Origin: Begonia masoniana
Lineage: Eukaryota; Streptophyta; Magnoliopsida; Cucurbitales; Begoniaceae
Reading direction: 5' to 3'
DNA: 64,000 nt
NCBI GenBank assembly: GCA_022432975.1
Contig: CM039502.1
Span: 69,527,318 to 69,591,317, forward strand
Each line of letters opens with the position of its first letter. Within the stretch, counting starts at the first letter, position 1. Below the pieces are notes generated by a model. The model was given only the letters and a program-made list of their open reading frames with translations. It was not told the DNA's origin and ran no database searches. The translations under genes and the position numbers were made by a program. Shown one piece after another: positions 32,246 through 45,046 of this stretch.

Positions 32246-34330
32246 TGTAGCGCCCTGAGTCATCTGAACCCGGTTTGCTACCCATAACACTGAACCGAAC
32301 CATGACGACTTGATGCTAAATTAAAAAAAAATTTCGCTCGACAGTCAAAATTTGACTTTTTCTAAAAAATTTAAAATATTTAAAACTTGCAGCGGAAATA
32401 ATTCTAAACAGCAATGTAGTAAAACAAAACTATAAATCATGGTTTGAAATGTTAAGAGGCAATCGGTAGTTTGGAATTAAAGTTTAAAACTGTGGAATAC
32501 TAGGAGAAATCGCGGAAATCCAACGTATCTGCCGATGAGCAAAGCCAACGGAAGGAGCAAAAATGAAAACAAAAAGGCTTCTACCGATGACGTGCACAAA
32601 CAACGCATTACCATCTGCCGATGACGTCAACGCAACACCATCTGCCGATGAAGTCAACATAACTTCATCTGCCGATGAAGTCAGCATAACTTCATACACA
32701 ACTTCATCTGCCGATGAAGTCAACACAAATTCATCTGCCGGCAGATTTCCATCTTCCGATAGACAAACGCGCGACATCTACCGATGACGTCAGCCGGATG
32801 ATTCCTTCATCCAACATCTGCCGATCGCTAGACGACAAAAACCTACACAACATCTTCCGATAGACAACTTAACCATGACTCAACATCTACCGATAGACAT
32901 CATCTACCGATAGAGAACAAAACAACATTTCATCAACTCTTCGTTATAAAACACTACTCCAACTACAGAAAAGGATTTACTTACTCTACTGAAATCATTC
33001 AAAAACGATTCAACCATTGCATTACTCAAAATTCAGCAAGTACTAACATCTAGACCCAACAAGATACGGTTATCAGGAAGGAAAACTCAAAACATGTTCA
33101 AAACTTTGAAATCAATTCTGTCATGAAAACTCAACATACTCAGACTGAATCTTTAACTACTAGTCCTCCACACTGACAGACATCAGTTAAACCGCCCCAT
33201 CAGCTGCCAGAACATTGAATAGGTGCACTCCTCCAACCCGACTAGTCCTCAGTGAACTCAGTAAACACACCTGCTGTCACTTCTTCACCTATATCACAAA
33301 ACTCATCTATTAGCCTAATGCTAAGTAAGTAATGCAAAATGAAATGAATTACTGAAACATAAACTCCTAGTCATGCAGTTTCTACTTTCTCATCTCAGTT
33401 TCTCATTCATCGTTTCTGATTCAGATCCCCCTGTGAAATTGGGAGTTGGATCAACTCTCCCAAAGTATATATCCACTGACTCATTAAGGGCGGATTATTT
33501 CCCTTAACAGTAAATCTGATTCACATGTTCAGATCCCCCTGTGAAATTGGAAGTTGGATCAGCTCTTCCAAAGTATATTTATATCCACTGTCTCATTAAG
33601 GGGCGGATTAATTCCCTTAACAGTAAGTCTGATTCACTTTGCTGTTTCATCACATTCAATCCTCTCCATACCAATATGTATTCAAATTCATTTTCGTATA
33701 CATTTTGAAAACATGATGCATGGCATACAAACACATCCAAGTAAATACAAACCTAACGTTTTGTGATGTAGGCCCGAAGGCACAAGCAAACATTACTTAC
33801 TTGATCTCCTGGAAATCACTCGTTTTCAACTACTCTGGAAGCCTTGCCCACCTAGTTTCATAAGCAAAATACCGATTAGATTACCACTAACTGTATCCTA
33901 CATCACTCAGAAACCTAAGGAGCTAGTTTGGAAGTTCTGGTCATCATACACTCTCAGCTCAGTACTAAATCCCGAACTCCATTCATTCACAATATCGACA
34001 TAACACACACACATTGCGCTCCCTCTGCTATCTAACCACTAAAATCTCAAGTGAACGAAAGGAAAACTTACCTAGTTGAGGAATGAGGATCGGTAAGGAG
34101 AATCGCCTGGAGTCTGCTGAGCCTGAGCTGAATACCGAGAAAGGAGAAATGAGGGAATAGTGGCGGCTAAACCTCATTAAACCCTTCTTTAAATACATTT
34201 TCCACTTTTCAAAATGCTAATTACTCTTTTGCCCTTGCATAGTTATTTATTAACCTAATCATCATTTTCTCCCAAATCCTCACATTATAAATGGTTAGTT
34301 AAATTCGGTTCAATAGAACCGGGTGCTACA
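32246..34330 (-). mobile_element. Solo LTR L, family C
   Basis: Plus-strand ends are TGTAGCGCCCTGAG and GAACCGGGTGCTACA, flanked by CACGC at 32241-32245 and 34331-34335. It is 2,085 bases and starts 15 bases after the large family A element's duplication. Leader arms are CCTATATCACAAAAC (33288-33302) and GTTTTGTGATGTAGG (33758-33772), with one mismatch on the acceptor side. It carries only about three copies of the 27-bp repeat seen in M. Confidence 0.93.
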
Positions 34331-34335
34331 CACGC

Positions 34336-34950
34336 ACAAGGAGATTTGCCTTCTCTTTTCTCTTATAACAATATATATAATTAAATAAAATAATTTTAAT
34401 TTATTTAATATATAAATATTATATTTATTATTAAATAAATTAAAGTTATTTTATTTTATTATATTTTTATAAGGGAAAGGATATTAAATAAATCATACAA
34501 ATCTCAATTCTCCAATAATCTAAAATCCAACAAAAATTTTTCAAACGTAATTGAAAAAAATCTAAAACTCTAGGCCAAAATTCACTCGTTACAATTTAGT
34601 TTACCTAACCAAAATTCTTGGGCCTCACACAAAATTTCTAAAATTCATTGAAAGGTTAAATGCTTCAGAAATTTTCTACTAACAAACTGAAAGACAAAAC
34701 ACTAATCTACCAAACGCAAGATTTTGGAATAACTAAGCAGGACATGAAAATTAACGATTTGACTGATTTGACCGAAAATTTACACGTGGCCAAATGCCAA
34801 ATAAACAAGACAATTCAATTTGCTTAGTTGTTGCCACCTATCTTTGAGAGATTGGATGAAACAACATAGTAAACTTTATAAGTCCAACAAGAATCCCAAA
34901 ATAAGGATTAACCAAACTAAATTGATATTTTATCTAATCATGTACTAATA
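34336..34950. other. AT-rich spacer, no gene seen
   Basis: After the CACGC duplication comes AT-rich DNA with TATATATAATTAAATAAAAT-like words and no open frame of note. It continues the DNA on the other side of solo LTR L. Confidence 0.6.
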
Positions 34951-35440
34951 CTCTATGTAACGCCCCGAGTCATCTGAACCCGGTTTGCTACCCATAACAC
35001 TGAACCGAACCATGACGACTTGATGCTAAATTTAAAAAAAGAAATTTCGCTCGACAGTCAAAATTTGACTTTTTCTAAAAATTTAAAATATTTAAAACTT
35101 GCAGCGGAAATAATTCTAAACAGCAATGTAGTAAAAAAAACTATAAATCATGGTTTGAAATGTTAAGAGACAATCGGTAGTTTGGAATTAAAGTTTAAAA
35201 CTGTGGAATACTAGGAGAAATCGCGGAAATCCAACGTATCTGCCGATGAGCAAAGCCAACGGAAGGAGCAAAAAAAATGAAAACAAAAAGGCTTCTACCG
35301 ATGACGTGACGTGCACAAACAACGCATTACCATTGCCGATAACGTCAACGCAACACCATCTGCCGATGAAGTCAACTAACTTCATCTGCCGATGAAGTCA
35401 ACATAACTTCATACACAACTTCACCTGCCGATGAAGTCAA

Positions 35441-35941
35441 CTTCATCTGCCGATGAAGTCAACATAACTTCATCTGCCGATGAAGTCAACATAACTTCAT
35501 CTGCCGATGAAGTCAACATAACTTCATCTGCCGATGAAGTCAACATAACTTCATCTGCCGATGAAGTCAACATAACTTCATCTGCCGATGAAGTCAACAT
35601 AACTTCATCTGCCGATGAAGTCAACATAACTTCATCTGCCGATGAAGTCAACATAACTTCATCTGCCGATGAAGTCAACATAACTTCATCTGCCGATGAA
35701 GTCAACATAACTTCATCTGCCGATGAAGTCAACATAACTTCATCTGCCGATGAAGTCAACATAACTTCATCTGCCGATGAAGTCAACATAACTTCATCTG
35801 CCGATGAAGTCAACATAACTTCATCTGCCGATGAAGTCAACATAACTTCATCTGCCGATGAAGTCAACATAACTTCATCTGCCGATGAAGTCAACATAAC
35901 TTCATCTGCCGATGAAGTCAACATAACTTCATCTGCCGATG
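35441..35941. repeat. 27-bp minisatellite, first array, about 18.5 copies
   Basis: The unit is TTCATCTGCCGATGAAG plus TCAACATAAC, and every copy read is identical. TTCATCTGCCGATGAA is a near-palindrome, so each unit can fold. Because 27 is divisible by three, both strands give long repetitive frames (VNITSSADE and VMLTSSADE); these are not treated as genes. Confidence 0.95.
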
Positions 35942-36366
35942 GAGTGTGGATCACTCTCCCAAAGTATATATCCACTGACTCATTAGGGGCGGATTAGTTC
36001 CCTTACAGTAATCTGATTCACATGTTCAGATCCCCCTGTGAAATTGGAAGTTGGATCAGCTCTTTCAAAGTATATTATATCCACTGTCTCTTAAGGGGCG
36101 AGTAATTCCCCTTAACATTAAGTCTGATTCACTTTGCGTGTTTTATCACATTCAATCCTCTCCATACCAATATGTATTCAAATTCATTTTCGTAACATTT
36201 TGAAAACATGATGCATGGCATACAACACATCCAAGTAAATACAAACCTAACTGTTGTGATGTAGGCCCGAAGGCACAAGCAACATTACTTTACCTGATCT
36301 CCTGGAAATCACTCGTTTTCAACTACTCTGGAAGCCTTGCCCACCTAGGTTTCATAAGCAGAATAC
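35941..36366. repeat. Indel-rich duplicate of part of solo LTR M between the two arrays
   Basis: This segment repeats 37577-38010 of the same LTR (GATCCCCCTGTGAAATTGG; GTAGGCCCGAAGGCACAAGC), but lacks many single bases that the other copy and solo LTR L both have (for example ACTCATTAGGGGCGG for ACTCATTAAGGGGCGG). It then jumps straight into the second array at GAATAC|TTCATCTGCC. Confidence 0.85.
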
Positions 36367-36867
36367 TTCATCTGCCGATGAAGTCAACATAACTTCATCT
36401 GCCGATGAAGTCAACATAACTTCATCTGCCGATGAAGTCAACATAACTTCATCTGCCGATGAAGTCAACATAACTTCATCTGCCGATGAAGTCAACATAA
36501 CTTCATCTGCCGATGAAGTCAACATAACTTCATCTGCCGATGAAGTCAACATAACTTCATCTGCCGATGAAGTCAACATAACTTCATCTGCCGATGAAGT
36601 CAACATAACTTCATCTGCCGATGAAGTCAACATAACTTCATCTGCCGATGAAGTCAACATAACTTCATCTGCCGATGAAGTCAACATAACTTCATCTGCC
36701 GATGAAGTCAACATAACTTCATCTGCCGATGAAGTCAACATAACTTCATCTGCCGATGAAGTCAACATAACTTCATCTGCCGATGAAGTCAACATAACTT
36801 CATCTGCCGATGAAGTCAACATAACTTCATCTGCCGATGAAGTCAACATAACTTCATCTGCCGATGA
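36367..36867. repeat. 27-bp minisatellite, second array, about 18.5 copies
   Basis: The unit and phase match the first array, and the length is nearly the same (about 501 bases each). The equal length suggests that array plus flank was duplicated as a block, in the genome or in the assembly. Confidence 0.95.
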
Positions 36868-38475
36868 CAAATTCATCTGCCAGCAGATTTCTATCTTCCG
36901 ATAGACAAACGCGCGACATCTACCGATGACGTCAGCGGATGATTCCTTCACCAACATCTGCCGATCGCTAGACGACAAAAACCTACACAACATCTTCCGA
37001 ATAGACAACTTAACCATGACTCAACATCTACCGATAGACATCATCTACCGATAGAGAACAAAACAACATTTCATCAACTCCTCGTTATAAAACACTACTC
37101 CAACTACAGAAAAGGATTTACTTACTCTACTGAAATCATTCAAAAACGATTCACCATTGCATTACTCAAAATTCAGCAGTACTATCTATACCCAACAAGA
37201 TACGGTTATCAGGAAGGAAAACTCAAAACATGTTCAAACTTGAAATCAATTCTGTCATGAAAACTCAACATACTCAGACTGAATCTTTAACTACTAGTCC
37301 TCCACACTGACAGACATCAGTTAAACCGCCCCATCAGCTGCCAGAACATTGAATAGGTGAACTCCTCCAACCGACTAGTCCTCAGTGAACTCAGTAAACA
37401 CACCTGCTGTCACTTCTTCACCTACATCACAAAACTCATCTATTAGCCTAATGCTAAGTAAGTAATGCAAAATGAAATGAATTACTGAAACATAAACTCC
37501 TAATCATGCAGTTTCTACTTTCTCATCTCAATTGCTCATTCATCGTTTCTGATTCAGATCCCCCTGTGAAATTGGGAGTGGATCATGGATCAACTCTCCA
37601 AAGTATATATCCACTGACTCATTAAGGGGCGGATTATTTCCCTTAACAGTAAATCTGATTCACATGTTCAGATCCCCCTGTGAAATTGGAAGTTGGATCA
37701 GCTCTTTCAAAGTATATTTATATCCACTGTCTCATTAAGGGGCGGATTAATTCCCTTAACAGTAAGTCTGATTCACTTTGCTGTTTTATCACATTCAATC
37801 CTCTCCATACCAATATGTATTCAAATTCATTTTCGTATACATTTTGAAAACATGATGCATGGCATACAAACACATCCAAGTAAATACAAACCTAACGTTT
37901 TGTGATGTAGGCCCGAAGGCACAAGCAAACATTACTTACCTGATCTCCTGGAAATCACTCGTTTTCAACTACTCTGGAAGCCTTGCCCACCTAGTTTCAT
38001 AAGCAGAATACCGATTAGATTACCACTAACTGTATCCTACATCACTCAGAAACCTAAGGAGCTAGTTTGGAAGTTCTGGTCATCATACACTCTCAGCTCA
38101 GTACTAAATCCCGAACTCCATTCATTCACAATATCGACATAACACACACACATTGCGCTCCCTCTGCTATCTAACCACTGAAATCTCAAGTGAACGAAAG
38201 GAAAACTTACCTAGTTGAGGAATGAGGATCGGTAAGGAGAATCGCCTGGAGTTCTGCTGAGCCTGAGCTGAATACCGAGAAAGGAGGAATGAGGGAATAG
38301 TGGCGGCTAAACCTCATTAAACCCTTCCTTAAATACATTTTCCACTTTTTAAAATGCTAATTACTCTTTTGCCCTTGCATAGTTATTTATTAACCTAATC
38401 ATCATTTTCTCCCAAATCCTCACATTATAAATGGTTAGTTAAATTCGGTTCAATAGAACCGGGTGCTACACTCTA

Positions 38476-39254
38476 CATGATTAATCTCACAACAATACCT
38501 TCAATTTTCAACATTTATCAACACTCATGAACACACATCCATGTTCTATGTGTTAACAAAATACTCTAGACAGTTCTTATTAATGTCTAATTCTTTGTTG
38601 TACCTCTTTATGTAAGAAGTATATAGTGCATATGTATGAATGTTTAGATGTATGATTTAAATAATCATAGTCTAACTATACTTCATTACCATGTATACCT
38701 TAACCCCATGTATAATTTGTTGTGCAAAATTGTTACACTATAGAAGTGCATGTGTCGCAATCAAGTAATAAAGTGAAAGTAAAGTATCAACCCACGATAA
38801 CAAAATTAATGAAGAACTAAATTTAAGTAGAATTAGATTAAGGTGAATCAAAGTAATAAGTAAAATAATAGAAAAGTCGGTTGACACAAAATTTTAAGAA
38901 GTCAATTAATAAAACATGGATCGTAACTGATTTCCCTAACTATGTTCATTTACTACAGAAGTTGTAGGAAATGTTGTAGCAATTGAATCAGAAGATTTAA
39001 ATATCATTTATAGATCAAGTCTTGTCATAGTTACTTGATTAGTTCTTATATATTTTCTTCATTATTTTATGAAAGACAATTATCTTATTGAATATGTTTA
39101 ATAGCAATTCTATTTAATCATTCAAAATTAATAAATCGATATGAAATACTAATTTTTGCACAATTCAATATATATCGTAACTTTATTTATTGTCACATAC
39201 TATAGCAGCCCTAGTATTTGTTTATACTTTCCAACATTGAATAAATTAAAAATT
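38476..39254. other. AT-rich spacer, no gene seen
   Basis: No long frame, LTR end or RNA gene was found. AAGTATCAACCCACGATAAC near 38786 resembles words common in internal regions of other plant retrotransposons, but it is too short to assign. Confidence 0.55.
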
Positions 39255-39259
39255 AAAAC

Positions 39260-41520
39260 TGTAACACCCGATTTTACGGGATTTTATTATTCCAATATAT
39301 AATGGTATTTTTGTAAATATGTCAAATTGAGTCCGTTTTGCGAGCGGAAAGTTTTAATAGAACCCTAGCAATAAATTAGAATTATTGGTGAAATAAGAAA
39401 ATTTGGAGAAAACCAAACAATTGGTTAAATAACGAAATAAGTGAGGAAACAAATAAAAAATCAAATGGAAGGGCAATAAGGTAATTTGACAAGTCAAATT
39501 ATAATAAAACACAAAAACCCCTCTTTTCTCCCCACACTCACGCAATTTCTTCTCCTCTTCCAACTCCAGGCGATTTCTTCTTCCTCCTCACGCGATCTCT
39601 CACTTCCGGCGACGAGGTTTCTCCTCCAGCAACGAACCTTCACGTTTCTTCTCCGAAACCACTCCCTAGGTAAGACTTTGTGCTTTTGGGATGTTGGATT
39701 TCGATTTCTAGGTCATTAAACGATTAGGGTTTTGTTAGGTTTTCGTTAAATTAGTCGGGTTATGTTAGAAAAGGTTAGATATCACTCTATTTACGATTAT
39801 TGGACGTTATTGGGTGAAATAAAGGATGTGTTTGGGGTTTTGGTTGAAGAGTCGGTTATTGGAAAGTTTGGAAAACTCCATTAATGGAGGTTAAGGATTC
39901 ACGAGCACGAATTGCTCGATGAAATGCCTCAATGAGTCAAAATAGACGTTTAGGAGATATTCTTTAGCTAGAGAATTTGATTCCAAGGACCAGTTTTGAC
40001 AATAATTTCTATGAATTGGTTTAGGTAAACAACGCTCGTGGACGGAGCTCGGTGTGCCACAGACGTGAGGTAAGTCTTCGTGACTCGTTTGGCCGATTGG
40101 CCTACACCGTAAGAGTAGTTGTTGGTCGAGGACTTGGTGAACTTTGATGTTTTAGGGAGATAGGATGGGTCGCTAGGGCTTTTACGGTTATAGAATGCTC
40201 GTTCTAAGTTTTATTTACCATCTCGCGTTTATTGTATGTTTATTTCATCGCTTATACTCATGCATGCATCATTGTTTCCAAAGAGCATGAAAATGAATTC
40301 CGCATATGTTTTCATGAAAAATGAAACGGCTAATGAAAAGATAAGAATGCACGTAAGCACGGTCACGTCGAGGAGGTGGTTCAGACATGGCTGTCTGATA
40401 GGTGAAGCATGTTTTCCCCCCGGGTAGATGAAAGGGGCTATCCAACCGCAGGATGTGCCGTTTTCATCTACTGAGAACGAACCCCCGATGACGTCTCGCT
40501 ATGTAACTAAATGAATAAAATGACTGCATGATTTCTAAACAGCATGCATAACACGCATTTTCATTTACGTAGATTTACTGAGCCTTTAGCTCATAGGTTA
40601 TTTCTATGGTGTAGGTGACTGTGATACAGGTGAGGACGACGTCCCTCCACCTGATGAACGCACGTGTTGATGGAGAATACTCGTGGGAGTGTGTTGGCGC
40701 AGTCGACGCTATTATGACCCGTGGGGGAAGGTTGTATAGGTATTTTGGGTGTGTTAGAGTTAGATGATTCATTTTAGGATGCTTGGTAACTGGATGGATA
40801 ATGTATAGTGTTTTGGAGGATTGATAGTATTTTGTTGTGTTTTTAATACTTTCAAACAGAGGAAAATGTTCAGTTTTTAAATGGATCCACGCGGTTCGTT
40901 TTTATGAAATTCACTACATTTTCTTAGTAGTTCTAAGTAGTTTCTGGTGATTGATGAAGTGGGGAATTGTATGAGGATAATAAGTGTTTACGTTAAAATT
41001 GTGTTTGGGTGTTAAATGTTGAAGAGAAATGAGTGAAGGAAGAGTTGTGTGAAGTGTGTGTGCAGGGTGTGGGAGCGTGAAGGAAAGGAGAAGGCAACTC
41101 TCTGGATTCAAAATCCAGAGATTTTTCCGATCGATCGTCAGGGAGGGCGATCGATAGGCAATAAGTAGGCGCCTCTCTGGTTAATTCCAAAGAGGTAGCC
41201 GATCGATCGCTCATGAGGGCGATCGATCGGCTAGGAGGAGAATAAAAGGGGCGATCGATCGCCTGCGAGAAATCGCCACAGCCGATCGATCGGCTGAAAT
41301 GACCGATCAATCGACCATGCAATTTGGGCACAGTTGCCCTTTTTGCTCTTAGTTCTTTTGACCGATTGTTTCTCTGTTTTAAATGTATTTTCTTTAATGA
41401 TTTTCAAAACAGTTCCAATAAAATAAATTCGATTTAAAGTCTTTGAAGTCGAAATTACTTAACGTTTTAAAATGAAAAATTTATACATAAAATTAAGGGA
41501 TAGCATTAGGGGACGTTACA
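39260..41520 (+). mobile_element. Solo LTR D, family B
   Basis: It runs from TGTAACACCCGATTTTACGG to GGGGACGTTACA, 2,261 bases, flanked by AAAAC at 39255-39259 and 41521-41525. A leader donor GACGTGAG|GTAAGTC is at 40070. The arms CCTACACCGTAAG (40101-40113) and CTATGGTGTAGG (40604-40615) pair over 11 positions with one G-U type pair. CGATCGATCG palindromes cluster at 41130-41310. Confidence 0.93.
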
Positions 41521-41525
41521 AAAAC

Positions 41526-41972
41526 CATATTGAATTTTGTAATGCTATTACCACAACAAGTTCATAATGGCCAAAAGGTAATCAGAACCATCAATTAAAA
41601 ATAGATAATTCATGATAAAATTCAGAAAAGAAAATAGAAATTCTTCTCTCAAAACAACCTTCGTCTTTTGAAACTTCTTTTCCCAATTCTCCTCTTAACT
41701 TCTCGTAATCCGTGCTTTTTTTTTTTCGTTCCGTGCTGCTCTCTTCTCTTCATTTGCTGCATTTTATAATTGCCTTTTTTTTTCCATAGCATCAACATCT
41801 TCCCTTTCTTAAAAATTAAAATCTCAAAATCATCTTCTCCTTTATTTGAGCTCTTTCTCTTTCCAAACTCAAATTATTGTGTCACTTTTAAGACTTGCAG
41901 GCCCATCTTGATTATAGTTTGAAAAATCCAACCAAATTCTTCATCATGCAATAATTATCAACATTAAATATT
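41526..41972. other. Short spacer, no gene seen
   Basis: Pyrimidine-rich tracts (TTTTTTTTTCGTTCC near 41720; TTTTTTTTTCC near 41777) and nothing coding. It is pre-existing DNA between solo LTRs D and E. Confidence 0.55.
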
Positions 41973-42481
41973 ATTAATGTGACAGCCCCAGACCAAACCC
42001 AATCGGGGTCCGGGATCAGAGCCATCACTCCGGGACAGATAACGGAAAACAGTGACTATTTTCTTTGAACAGATCGGTCAAAACAGTGGACATTATACCT
42101 TTAAAATATTTACAGAGAAACAGAATCGAATGACAGGAAACATGCACTGCCATCGCAAACCCTAAAAAGAAACGTAGCTTTACAGAGAGGGAGAAACTGC
42201 AGTGAGTAACAGAAAACATTTACAGGGAGAGAGAGAATTCTCGGGTGAAGCGGAAAACAAAAATGAACTTAATTTAAAAGAATTCAGGCTGGCGGAAGAC
42301 TTAGTATAAAAAGAGTTTCGGTGGATTGAATAAAATAAAAGTGTACAGTGATAATCGGAAGGAGGAGAGTAACACTGGGCAGAAAGATAAAAGCTATCGG
42401 TGGATGCAGATATAACGAAAGATGAACAGTGCTAATCGGTGGATGTGAACTATAAACAAGAATTGAGTTCACCGGTAGGAA

Positions 42482-44571
42482 CAGACAGTAAACGAAATCG
42501 GTAGAAGGAGATGACGTCAGCCAGAAGATGGATGACATCATCGGTGGATGCAGACAGTGAACGAAATCGGTAGGAGAGATGACGTCAGTCGAAAAATGGA
42601 TGACGTCATCGGTGGATACAGACAGTGAACGAAATCGGTAGAAGAGATGACGTCAGCCGGAAGATGGATGACGTCATCGGTGGATGCAGACAGTGAACGA
42701 AATCGGTAGGAGAGATGACGTCAGCCGGAAGATGGATGACATCATCGGTGGATGCAGACAGTGAACGAAATCGGTAGGAGAGATGACGTCAGCCGGAAGA
42801 TGGATGACATCATCGGTGGATGCAGACAGTGAACGAAATCGGTAGGAGAGATGACGTCAGCCGGAAGATGGATGACATCATCGGTGGATGCAGACAGTGA
42901 ACGAAATCGGTAGGAGAGATGACGTCAGCCGGAAGATGGATGACATCATCGGTGGATGCAGACAGTGAACGAAATCGGTAGGAGAGATGACGTCAGCCGG
43001 AAGATGGATGACATCATCGGTGGATGCAGACAGTGAACGAAATCGGTAGGAGAGATGACGTCAGCCGGAAGATGGATGACATCATCGGTGGATGCAGACA
43101 GTGAACGAAATCGGTAGGAGAGATGACGTCAGCCGGAAGATGGATGACATCATCGGTGGATGCAGACAGTGAACGAAATCGGTAGGAGAGATGACGTCAG
43201 CCGGAAGATGGATGACATCATCGGTGGATGCAGACAGTGAACGAAATCGGTAGGAGAGATGACGTCAGCCGGAAGATGGATGACATCATCGGTGGATGCA
43301 GACAGTGAACGAAATCGGTAGGAGAGATGACGTCAGCCGGAAGATGGATGACATCATCGGTGGATGCAGACAGTGAACGAAATCGGTAGGAGAGATGACG
43401 TCAGCCGGAAGATGGATGACATCATCGGTGGATGCAGACAGTGAACGAAATCGGTAGGAGAGATGACGTCAGCCGGAAGATGGATGACGTCATCGGTGGA
43501 TGCAGACAGTGAACGAAATCGGTAGGAGAGATGACGTCAGCCGGAAGATGGATGACATCATCGGTGGATGCAGACAGTGAACGAAATCGGTAGGAGAGAT
43601 GACGTCAGCCGGAAGATGGATGACATCATCGGTGGATGCAGACAGTGAACGAAATCGGTAGGAGAGATGACGTCAGCCGGAAGATGGATGACATCATCGG
43701 TGGATGCAGACAGTGAACGAAATCGGTAGGAGAGATGACGTCAGCCGGAAGATGGATGACATCATCGGTGGATGCAGACAGTGAACGAAATCGGTAGGAG
43801 AGATGACGTCAGCCGGAAGATGGATGACATCATCGGTGGATGCAGACAGTGAACGAAATCGGTAGGAGAGATGACGTCAGCCGGAAGATGGATGACATCA
43901 TCGGTGGATGCAGACAGTGAACGAAATCGGTAGGAGAGATGACGTCAGCCGGAAGATGGATGACATCATCGGTGGATGCAGACAGTGAACGAAATCGGTA
44001 GGAGAGATGACGTCAGCCGGAAGATGGATGACGTCATCGATGGATGCAGACAGTGAACGAAATCGGTAGGAGAGATGACGTCAGCCGGAAGATGGATGAC
44101 ATCATCGGTGGATGCAGACAGTGAACGAAATCGGTAGGAGAGATGACGTCAGCCGGAAGATGGATGACGTCATCGATGGATGCAGACAGTGAACGAAATC
44201 GGTAGGAGAGATGACGTCAGCCGGAAGATGGATGACGTCATCGATGGATGCAGACAGTGAACGAAATCGGTAGGAGAGATGACGTCAGCCGGAAGATGGA
44301 TGACGTCATCGATGGATGCAGACAGTGAACGAAATCGGTAGGAGAGATGACGTCAGCCGGAAGATGGATGACGTCATCGATGGATGCAGACAGTGAACGA
44401 AATCGGTAGGAGAGATGACGTCAGCCGGAAGATGGATGACGTCATCGATGGATGCAGACAGTGAACGAAATCGGTAGGAGAGATGACGTCAGCCGGAAGA
44501 TGGATGACGTCATCGATGGATGCAGACAGTGAACGAAATCGGTAGGAGAGATGACGTCAGCCGGAAGATGG
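42482..44571. repeat. 68-bp minisatellite, about 30 copies, with TGACGTCA in every unit
   Basis: A unit contains GATGACGTCAGCCGGAAGAT, GGATGACATCATCGGTGGAT and GCAGACAGTGAACGAAATCG. Spacing is exactly 68 bases over most of the array. Two unit types exist: one with GACATCATCGGTGG through most of the array, one with GACGTCATCGATGG clustered at the right end (from about 44030). Confidence 0.95.
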
Positions 44572-44975
44572 AAAACGTACAAAACTTAACATAATTATAG
44601 AAACTCCCAAAATAGAAGTTTTCGACAGGCTTTTAACACAAGGACCCGAATTTCATAAACTTTACAATATATAAACTATATTTTTAAAAACTTGAACCCT
44701 CAGAATAGAATTATATCTAACTGCAGCAACCACCCTGTGAGCTCGATCCCACCAGTTACATCAGCATCATCATTTTGAGGAACAAAGTCCTCGGTTTCAG
44801 GTTCAGTACCTACATCAGAGAGTTCACCTATGAGTCTAAAACTCAAGTACGGACATAATCAGAATGCTGTGATGCAAAATGCTATGCATGCAGTTTTTCA
44901 GAAATACGGTGACAGTACAGAGCATTAAGTTACAGTGGCAAGTAGAACTAAGTGGAGCTTATAAGGGAACTGACA

Positions 44976-45046
44976 AACAGTGGGGGAGGGGGAGGGTGCA
45001 GTTGTTAGTCAGGGAACTGACAAACAGTGGGGGAGGGGGAGGGTGC
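44976..45046 (+). repeat. Duplicated G-rich segment in solo LTR E
   Basis: CAAACAGTGGGGGAGGGGGA occurs twice, 47 bases apart, each followed by GGGTGCA. Each copy has 13 guanines in 15 bases (GGGGGAGGGGGAGGG). The duplication lies between the leader arms, where other family A LTRs have different cassettes. Confidence 0.7.

Larger units (their letters stand above)
34956..38470 (-). mobile_element. Solo LTR M, family C, enlarged by a 27-bp minisatellite
   Basis: Plus-strand ends are TGTAACGCCCCGAG and GAACCGGGTGCTACA, with CTCTA at 34951-34955 and 38471-38475. At 3,515 bases it is about 1.4 kb longer than its close relative L; the excess is two arrays and one duplicated LTR segment. Its leader arms CCTACATCACAAAAC (37421-37435) and GTTTTGTGATGTAGG (37897-37911) are perfect complements. 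Confidence 0.93.

Noticed and set aside
35441..36867. CRISPR-like array
   Set aside because: Copies are directly adjacent with no unique spacers, and the DNA is from a plant nucleus. It is a minisatellite.
35421..37017. Long repetitive proteins of 184-221 residues (VMLTSSADE / VNITSSADE) on both strands
   Set aside because: The 27-bp unit is a multiple of three, so all copies share one frame on each strand. The region is inside a solo LTR with target duplications and has no independent promoter or homology.
32246..38470. L and M as the two LTRs of a single element
   Set aside because: Each has its own matching duplication (CACGC; CTCTA), and the 620 bases between them lack a primer site, polypurine tract or coding sequence.
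42482..44571. Satellite DNA or centromeric array
   Set aside because: It lies wholly inside one solo LTR, is only about 2 kb, and its unit derives from words found once or twice in other family A LTRs.
44976..45046. G-quadruplex promoter element
   Set aside because: Each copy has only three G-runs, so a standard four-tract quadruplex needs runs to be split or both copies to combine. Left as a G-rich duplication.
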